This document shows positions 52,501-64,000 of a stretch of 64,000 bases of DNA, one piece after another; within the stretch, counting starts at the first letter, position 1, and each line of letters begins with the position of its first letter. Position numbers and translations under genes: made by a program. The DNA comes from Litomosoides sigmodontis. Its lineage: Eukaryota > Nematoda > Chromadorea > Rhabditida > Onchocercidae. The notes beneath the pieces are model-generated. The model did no database searches, had not been told where the DNA came from, and saw only the letters and a program-made list of their open reading frames with translations. The stretch covers positions 3,516,507 to 3,580,506 of the forward strand of contig OY718803.1 in assembly GCA_963070105.1 (NCBI GenBank), given 5' to 3'.

Positions 52501-55500
52501 TACTGCACTGCACTTTTGCAAACTGTCTCAGTGATTGGTAACAATGAAATTTAATGTGTAAATGGTAAAGTGCTGATGATGATGATGATGAGATGACGAC
52601 CGTTCACACAATCTCTGTGTCATTTAATTGAAAATATTGAAAGAGGAAATTGAGGGAAATACATTCCTTTTTTCCAGGTGACATCTCAATTTTTCACCAA
52701 AACTAATTTCAAACATGCAATTCGATTTCTCAAACGTTCAATGCAGTAATCCTAAATATCAGCACGACCGATCGCTCATCACTTCCCTTTCCGCATTGTT
52801 GCATTCCACGTGAGTAATTACTGCATTTCCTCTAATTACCATCTGTTAATTATCATTCCATTCCAATAGCTGACATTCTCTATTAATTAATCATTTAAAT
52901 GTATTAGCTAAAGTTTTTATTTACGTTAGGCTTCATTGGGATTTCTGAGTTCGGAGGAAAAGGCACGAACGTTTCACTGCTTCAAACTGACGAAGAGGAA
53001 GGTGAGGGAGGAAACAGTGAGTGAATTTTCTAATTCCCACAATTAAGCTAGCAATTACTTCGTAAGGGGAAGAGAAGTGCAGCACTAGATAGTTAAAAAG
53101 TGTTGAAAATTATTTTCCCTCCGAATATACGCTAAGTGAATCTTATGGTTGTACAAATTATCCTCTCGTAGATATTTTGCAATTTGCAAAAAATTGAAAG
53201 AATTTGTAGAAAAAAATTTAATGACTTGAAGTGATTCTTTTTTCCGTTTCTCTCTCTCTCTCTCTGCCTCTTTTCCTCTCCTCTCTCTAAATTATCCTGC
53301 TAATTTCAATAATCGATTATTAATTGGACAGTAAGTGATTTATATTGTATTTTGCATTTTTAATTTGTAATAAATGTCATTGCTAAAATAATAGCAAAGG
53401 CCTACTTGAAAATTTTAGTTTTTGAAATTTTGAGATTTGAAAGAGTTGAATTGAAATCATTAAAAAAATACCAAAAAAGAAAATCAATGAGAGGTTGAAT
53501 AAGCGCTGTAAAGCAAGGAGAATTTTAGCAGTATTTGTTGAAAAATGCGCCTCTCTCTTCTCTAATGTCAACTGTGCTTCTTATGCTTCAATGTGAAGGG
53601 TCGCTCGCTACTACAACTCAGAAATGAAATAGCAAAAACCGAACTTTGCCGTAAATTCCTCTCACCTCAGAGAGTCTTCATTAATTAAGAACTAATTTTT
53701 GATTGTCGAATTATTAGTTGAACTGAATAAAACAACTGTTTGTTGAAATTATTGAAGTCGATGATGCAAATTTGACACGTGAAATTTTTTATAATTCCTA
53801 ACCTGTGGGGCAATTTCATCCTTTCTTTCTCGCCCAAAATATTTTACTGCACGGAACATTCAGTGAAATTTGAAAAATATTTCTAGTAAAATTTGCAATG
53901 GATCGGTTCAAATCGAAGTCAATGAAGGGCTGTTATTAAATATACAAAGTTATTTTACTTTTATTCCTGGCGATCGACAGATTAATTTATTAGAATTATG
54001 GGAGAGAATGGTGAAGGAAATGAGATGCAATTGCTTGGGCTTGAAATCCAGAAATTTGCTTAAATTTTAAAAAAATTTCTCCATCATAGCAGTAGCCACA
54101 AACAACAAATTTAGGCTCATAAAATTAATCCAGCGCTCTTTTATTCGCATTTTGAAATTAAATTTATTTAAGCAACGATTAAATTGTGATAGTTTAAAGT
54201 GCTAGAAAAAATTTTTGCACCTTGCTCTTTTCATTGAGAAGTAAGATTGAATTTCACAATGCCTTACGAATTCACTTAAAAACTTTCAAACAAACTAATT
54301 CGAATGGTATAACTTTACTGTAAATCTTGAAAAAGCCTACAATTGTTGTTTTTCACATGCAACATTCATTTGGTACACGCGTCAAATACGTCAAATGCGT
54401 CAAAATGTTTCGAAAATACCAAAAGTATTGAATGAACAATTTGGTTGCAAAAGAAAAGGTCTGTGATGATGGGAAACTGGAATGGGACGAGATCGAAAAC
54501 CGGTTCTATTAACATATCCAATTTGGGAAGTGCTGTTTAACGCGAACGCTTTTGTGACGCGCTCATACCGCTTACTTTTCGACGCTTTCGTGCCGCTCTT
54601 CGCCTCTCTAAAACTAATGTATGCTAGCTACTTTACTAAGTAAAAAAGTGTTCGTTGTGAAATTATGAAATTTTACAAAATATACTTTTGCATATTCCAA
54701 ATTGTAATATTCCTACAACTCTTTCATCTTTTCCCTCTCTCTCTCTCTCTCTCTCCCTTTTGGGAATAGCGAGAAAAAGAGTTGATGAACTGAAGTGAAA
54801 ATAAAAATAGGAAATATTCGATAGAGATAAGATATGTTAGAAATTTGATGCTACACATTACGAATATGAAATTTCGGGTGCAATTGACGGAGAAAAAAAC
54901 TATGAAAATTACAATTTAAATTTAAAAACTAAAATTCAATGTATTGTATTCCTTCTTTCTTTTTTTCATTTGGAGGGGAAGAAACGAAATATTAAATTAT
55001 ACGGAAAATAAGTTTTATGCAAAGGAAATTAAATCAAATTAAATACGCCCAAATTCATTCGTTTCGTCCACGCAATTTTTTCTCAAACAATGAAATTCGG
55101 AAATTACCACACACATTTATCTCACACAAAATATCAATAGCGATCTGTTGATATTTTTTCTCTGATCTTTGACATTTGATAATTGCTTATTTAAATTCGA
55201 TAATGTTCACTTTCTCCTCTCTCTCTCTCTCTCTCTTTTCCTCTTTAAAATTATGATTTTTCACAGTTTTAAACTCGTAGGAAAACGAAGCTATGATAAA
55301 ATTTGAATCAGTGATACTCGTCTAGCACTAATTTACTTTAGATTAAATTCAATAAATTTTTGCAAAGGTGTAGAGGAGTGAGAGCTACTAAGAGATTTAG
55401 CAAATATGCAAAGTATTAGCTTACTTGCTAAATTAGCATTTTTGAATGAGTTAAAAAGGTGTTGTAGGAGTGAATAATGGCAATGTGTGTGGATGAGAGA

Positions 55501-57667
55501 GGCGATAGCAAGCAAATGACATAGCTGTTGAAGTAAGTGTGTTTGAATGTAACAGAGAAGTTCAAACCAGAATCTTTATCGAAATTGAATAAATCTTTTA
55601 TTCGAAATCATACAGCTTCTTCGGAGCACAGAGGAGAGGAGAAGAGAAAAGCGCGGTTAAGTAACACGTTTTGTACAACTGTTTCAGAGACAGTAAGAGA
55701 GAAAGGAATGCTCTTTTCTCCCTTCAATTCTTCAAAAAAAAAAATGAAAGAAAAAAAGGATTTCAAAAGTTACAAGAAGAATTTACAGGTTATTTGATTC
55801 TGAAAATGCATGCCTACGTGCTATTTGATGAGCGAGCGCATTCGTTTGAACTGATAAAACTATCGCGTACTCACTCTCACTCAACCGACTGTTATTCATG
55901 CATAATGCATTTAAGAATTGATCTTGCTGCACACATTTTTATTGATTTCAATTTTTAAAAATTTTTAATTTCAAATTTTGAGTTTTTTCAGTAGAACTAA
56001 TTGAATGCAAAAGTTAACTTTTTAGCTTTTATTGTGAGTGAACACATTTCACGTACTTGCCAGTTTCCATTTTCACCTCAATTCAATGGCAAAGAAATGA
56101 GCGATTGGAAAGACGAAATTGGAAATTACAGCAAAATTTACAAATGAAACAAAAGGCTTTCCGCAAAGGAAAAAAACAGAATGAGAGGAAGTGAGAGACA
56201 AGAGAGGAGTGAAATGGAAATAGATTGAAAAAATTTTGAGGATGAAAGAGGTAGAAATTTGCTATCATTAGCTACGTGATTGAAGTGAAACATTACGTGT
56301 TCATCTCCTCAATTACATTAAGTCAACAATCGCTCTGTCCAATTTACAAACATTATTCCTATATGCTTTATTTGTTTTTTTCTTTGAAAAAAGCAATTAC
56401 ACGTTAAATTTTGAGGTAAGAAACTCAAGGAAAACTTAGAACATCAATTTCACTAGCTTTTCGAAATTTTTAAATTTCGTGAAATATGACTTCTTATGTG
56501 TGCTGATAAACGTAAGCGCTACAATTAAATTCTTTTTTTTCAAATTTATCCTCTTTTCTTTAAAAAATCGGTCAAACACTGAAAATTCTTTTTGCGATTT
56601 TATGCCAAAAAAAAAAAATTAAATAATTGTAGCACTCGTATTTTTCGCACATTCACAAATTCATGTTGCAATGGAAAAATATATATATATATATAAATAA
56701 TAAAATTCAATGCTTTCTCTTCCTTATTTTATTTAAAAATTTCTTTCGTTGTGAAATTTTGCCAAGGATAATTTATAAAAATTATTTCCAAAGAAAAAAA
56801 ACCATTTGAATTGATTGAATTACTGTTAATTATTGCGCAGAGCTGCCTTTAATAATGCGGAATTTTCAAAGGGTTGAAAAGATGTGACGATAAAATTTAA
56901 GAAAAAAAAACGATGATAAATTTTAAGCATTGAGATGGATAATCGAAGTGATCATTTGCGCGTTATCAATGAGTTAAAAATTTTTTTTTTTTAAATTTAA
57001 TGCATTCTCTAAATTTTTAGATCGTACTATTGATAAACTGTGAAATTTCAAATTGTTTTTTTTTAATTTAAAATCGAAAACTCTTCCTTGTCCGACAACA
57101 AAGAAAACAAAGGGACATTGGAAGAGAAATTTCATTACATCACATAATGAATGTAATTTTTACGGGGAGGCTATCGTGGCAATGAACCAGAAAGTAATTT
57201 AACTCTGTAAAAATTGGCAATAAAGTGACCGATCGTTTCAAATTAATTCTACGCTGACCTTTTCAACAATCCACCAAATAGAAATTGACATCTTAAAAAA
57301 ATATCAGACAAAAGAAAAATGTTACATTTAAAAAAGAAAACAAATGGATAATTATAGATTGAAAATTTGAAAATTTTCAACTAACACGAATCTTTCCCAA
57401 AATTTTACTTTTAATTTCAAACTATCTCTCTGGAAGTTGTAGACTGTTCCAATGATCACTGTAAATTCTTTTAGGAATGAGCGCTAAAGAGGGAAAGTAA
57501 ATAAGGCAATATGTTAAATTTTAATATATTGCTAATTTTTTAAAATATATTTAAATTTTAAAAGTTATATTTAATCATTTCACTTCTACAATTTACATTA
57601 ACAATTAGATTTTCTAAAATAAAGAAAAGTTACTATAGAATATGAATGAAACAAAAATGAAAGAAGA

Positions 57668-57694
57668 AAAGAGAGAGAGAGAGAGAGAGAGAAA
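57668..57694. repeat. (GA)n microsatellite
   Basis: The cleanest of the GA/TC tracts in the 12-kb gap, about 13 GA units. A second, imperfect GAGA tract follows at 57968-58012. Confidence 0.8.
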
Positions 57695-60061
57695 AGAAGT
57701 GGTGCTGTAACTGAACAGCGATAAGTAAATAGTTGAAATTGATGTTGAATGATTGACATAATGATTTGAAATTTTGGTTCCGTGTCGCATACACCACAAA
57801 TTATCAAACAGTACAATTGGTGCTTCCTCACTTACAGTAGCTGTTAACTCTCGCACTTACTCTAAAATCACAAAAATAGCAGAAAAACAATCAAATCCAA
57901 TTGATCGTAGTAGCTGATTTCAAGTTCAACTGTAAAAAAGAGTTTATCGGAAGATATTGAAATTTCAAGAGAAAGAGAAAGAGAGAGAGAGAGAGAAAGA
58001 GAGAGAGGAAGTGAAAATGTTTGAAGATACCGATTTGTTAAGCTATCACAATTAATTTTGAAAATTGGTCATCTATTGTAATTACACTTTTTGCTCGTTC
58101 ATCGAGTACTAAATTTACTACAAAAAATGACTTTACTACATTTAATTGGTGCGCCTACTTGATCCGATCAAAAACCATATTTTATCTTAAATTAATTAAC
58201 CGAAAAGACAATAATTTGGCGGTGAAAGAGGAGGAAATGAATTAGCATTTCGAGGAGGCAATACGTATGCAGATGGTTGGTTGGTTGCTTGGTCGGTCGG
58301 CTCAATTTAAAACAATTTTTGAAACTGAAGTTAATCGCTGATTGAAATCATTCTGTAATTTTGAAGAACTTACATTCACATGCAATCGAGTAACTACATT
58401 ATTTAAGTAAGTCGTTTTTATCAGTTAAATGAAGAAAACCATCTGCTAAATTACGTACGAAGAAGCACACAAGAGAAGCACAATAGGAATGAAAATGAAA
58501 TGTATTGTCGCATATCCTTTGAAGCATGATAGAACATTGTTCTCTTTGGAAAAAAAATTTAAAACAATGAAACAAAGATTGATCGAGGATGATGAAAAAG
58601 GATTGGAGAATCTCGTCGATCAACATAGCTGTTGCAAGCACTGATATCGAGGCAAATTACATTCCCTCTCTTTCTTTCTCTCTCTCCCTCTCCCTCTTTT
58701 TTTTTTTTTTTTTTGTTATCACTTCGGAAGACCGATGAAATGAATGGAACAAACGAGGATGGGGCGAGAAAAATTTTGTGTGAAATGTGAAATGTAAATT
58801 GCTCACAAAATAATTCGGCAAATTTTCAAAGTGAAAAAAAAATTTCATTTAAGCAGCGAAATATTAGAGAAATCAGCGCCTATCACAGACGATGGACCAA
58901 TGAGCGAAGGGAAAAAAGAAAGGAAATGTTTGGAAAGGAATAAATTAATTTGGAGAAAAAAGTGAAAAATATTCAGGATGTTATTTGTTTGAAGTATTTT
59001 TTCTTGTCTTTTAGCCTCTGAGATGTCCCAAAGATTTCCTAACATTCCTTCAACTCTTTTTTTTTAATGCAACAATGATGATTGGAAGTAATATGAATGA
59101 GGAAAATTAAAATATTAAAATGAGCCAACCCCTCTGCTTCATGCATCGCGCAAAATGAAGTAGCCTTAAGGCTTAGCCCACAAATTGCCCACTTCTTTCC
59201 ATCAATTATTCTCACCACTCAACTCGTTTATCACAAAATTTAAGTATTTCCAGTGTTGCTCCATTCAATCCCTTTCCTTACTTCTTGCTCATTGCTCATA
59301 GAACAGTAATAGCAATAATTAATAAGTAATAATAAGAATTACTAATAGTCGTAGTTAATGATAGTAGTAACTAATTAATAATAATAGTGCAATATTTAAT
59401 ACAAGCTAATAAAGGAGAGAATTAAGTTCTTGCATTTTTAACTGCTTCTCTCAATTGTCAACCATCGATAATGGAAGGCATAAATTTCATTAAATAATTA
59501 GCCTGTAACGTGAAAGTGCAGTAAATTGATTTTACCCAACAATTGCACAATTACCAAAGGTACGCAGAAGTTTTAATCGTAAAAATGAAAATTGTTAAAA
59601 GTAAGTAATTAAGCAGGAAATTTTTTTAGCACATAAATCATTTATTTAATTATATGAAGAAAGATTTTTTAATTGCATGAGACTTGCGGGAGGCGTCGAA
59701 CTGGCATGAACATGAAATGAATGGATCAAGCGACCATTGCAGTTTTGCAGTAGACAATTATCACATCACTCATTTTAAAATGCAATGTCCATTTAAAGTA
59801 CTTTTTAAAGAGAATTTAAAAATATGAGTCATCTCACTGTAATGAATTCTGGCATTTCAGCAAAGGAACTATGCTTTCTGTCATTTCCATTACAAAAATT
59901 ACAAAAAATTTTACGAAATGGCATTTCATTTAATTTACATCAGAAGCATTTGAATTTGAATTTATCTATCTTTTTCCAACGCCCCCGCAACGATTGTTTT
60001 CTTTTATCAAAAATTTGCAAAAAATTGAAAGAATGAGGGCATTCGAGAGCTTTCACTTCAC

Positions 60062-62712
<2,651 letters not shown>

Positions 62713-64000
62713 CTAAACAATTTCACATGTTTACATAATTTAGTTAAATTCGAATGCGTCATATTTCGTGTTTTGTGTTTCTCTGTGCATATTTCATCGC
62801 TAATTTTTTTTATAGGAAAAATTATTTCGTGAATTGCAATGGATGCGTCTCCAAATGAACTCAGTTGAACAATAAAAAAGGAAGTTATATGATATGAGCA
62901 AATAGATGAAAGGGTCCGACATAAGTGACGTAATTCCTTCCAATAAGCAATTCAAAATTCGCTGTTAAACACAACGTATGTTTACCAGTGCTTAAACACA
63001 TGCTTCATTTGAATAACTCTCAATCTTTTAATAATTTATATTCAATGATACATTTACTATCTCACTTTTATTGATATTTATGGTTAGAGAATTTTAATTT
63101 TAAAATTATTTTTCTAGAATAATTGAATTTGTGCAGTTTCTGATTTGGCAAGAGAGGAAAATTATCCGTTTTAAATATTCATAATTAAGCATACGTCTGC
63201 ACTAAAGCTTATTACATCTTCTTGCATTGAAATTAGAATTTCATTTATTCTACACCCATGTTAATATTCACTTGAATTCAACGAATCATGGGATATTTTC
63301 CAACTGATTAGCTCCACTGAAGCTAAAAAACTTGAATATCTCAACGTATTGATTAAATAACGATAATACTGGTTGACGACGAACAGTACTCAGCAAACTC
63401 GGAACTACCTTAACAGTGATTGAGGAATACATAATCACCCCCTGAGCGTTTCTCTAAATACGACAAAAGATTCGAAACCGTGTATTATAATTGCCGAGAG
63501 CGACGTAGATACAAGTATTAATGTTCACCTATGCAAGATAAAATCAGAACTGAGAATATACTCCTTCGAACTGTCGAAGGAGATCCTTCTATATGTTTGA
63601 AGTAATCCGCACTGACAGTCATACAAAATATTGTACCTTGAAATACGACTCCATTTTATTCAAAAGAAACAAGATTTTCCGAATAATCCATGGTATCAAA
63701 GAAACAAAGATTAAAAAAAAATTGTACGGCAGAAGCTACTATAGATTAATATGGTTTGCTATACTATAAATGTGAATTTCTTAGCTCTAATTTATAAGAG
63801 TAAAATAAATTTCTAAAAGGGATAAATAAAGCACAATCTTTTTAAAAGTAATATCAAAACCTTCAATTTCATAAAGGCCTTGAAAAATTATTAAGTTTTC
63901 CTACAGAAATTTTTAACCTGAATGAAAACATAAGAGTGATAATAAATTGTTAACGATATTACTAAAAATCAGCTGTGATACGGAGGACCTTCTTCAAATA
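62713..64000. other. Right-edge region, probable astacin 5' intron or flank
   Basis: AT-rich with no clear exon. Two tiny minus-strand pieces with in-phase donors (an ATG piece ending at about 63642, and another near 63190) could be read as first exons of the astacin gene, but neither encodes a signal peptide, so I do not call them. Confidence 0.45.

Larger units (their letters stand above)
48008..60061. other. 12-kb region without a convincing gene; microsatellite-rich
   Basis: Lies upstream of the SEA gene and downstream of the astacin gene. The longest open frames (48449-48862 minus, 137 codons; 49265-49597 plus, 110 codons) show no domain, and the second reads through a TG repeat. GA/TC runs recur at about 49698-49720, 52468-52482, 53250-53268, 54735-54758, 55217-55236, 57668-57694, 57968-58012 and 58661-58700. 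A TG run lies at about 49524-49549, a CCGA run at 49881-49902 and a GAT run at 52575-52591. It probably holds promoter or enhancer sequence, but no specific element can be proven by eye. Confidence 0.5.

Noticed and set aside
53890..53920. tRNA B-box-like GGTTCAAATC
   Set aside because: No A-box at a suitable distance and no cloverleaf could be folded by eye.

Overview
This window looks like nuclear DNA of a parasitic nematode, most likely a clade III spirurid or filarial worm. The evidence is low GC, small exons split by many 100-400 bp GT-AG introns, recognisable orthologues of C. elegans genes (dlk-1, alx-1, a nas-type astacin), and splice-acceptor signals lying 2-9 nt upstream of two start codons, as expected for spliced-leader trans-splicing. 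I saw no bacterial operon, phage, plasmid, CRISPR, rRNA or tRNA signal. All gene models were built by hand by joining open exons at GT/AG sites and checking that the phases add up; single-base boundary errors are possible.

Layout. 1-401: end of an unidentified plus-strand gene. 402-5396: non-coding. 5397-13255 (+): a complete 20-exon gene for a DLK/LZK mixed-lineage kinase (dlk-1), ending with the SDGLSD regulatory hexapeptide. 14475-25184 (-): a complete 29-exon gene for a ~1208-residue acidic/basic nuclear-type protein with one FLYWCH zinc finger, convergent with dlk-1. 27152-33252 (-): a complete 19-exon ALIX/Bro1 gene (alx-1) with several splicing oddities. 33262-38927: non-coding. 38928-48007 (-): a complete 18-exon gene for a ~903-residue type I membrane protein with a Ser/Thr/acid-rich ectodomain, a SEA domain, one membrane segment and a short tail. 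48008-60061: 12 kb without a convincing gene, rich in GA/TC microsatellites. 60062-62712 (-): an astacin zinc metalloprotease (start outside or unresolved), with an intron carrying about 585 bp of uninterrupted AAT repeat.

The genes do not form one pathway. DLK-1 is a neuronal stress/axon-regeneration MAP3K, ALX-1 an endosomal ESCRT adaptor, the FLYWCH protein probably nuclear, and the SEA protein and astacin act at or outside the cell surface. The most checkable oddities are the conserved DLK hexapeptide, a Met-to-Thr change in the astacin Met-turn, a 70-bp tandem duplication that copies a splice acceptor in alx-1, and an alx-1 exon boundary that lacks a usable GT donor.
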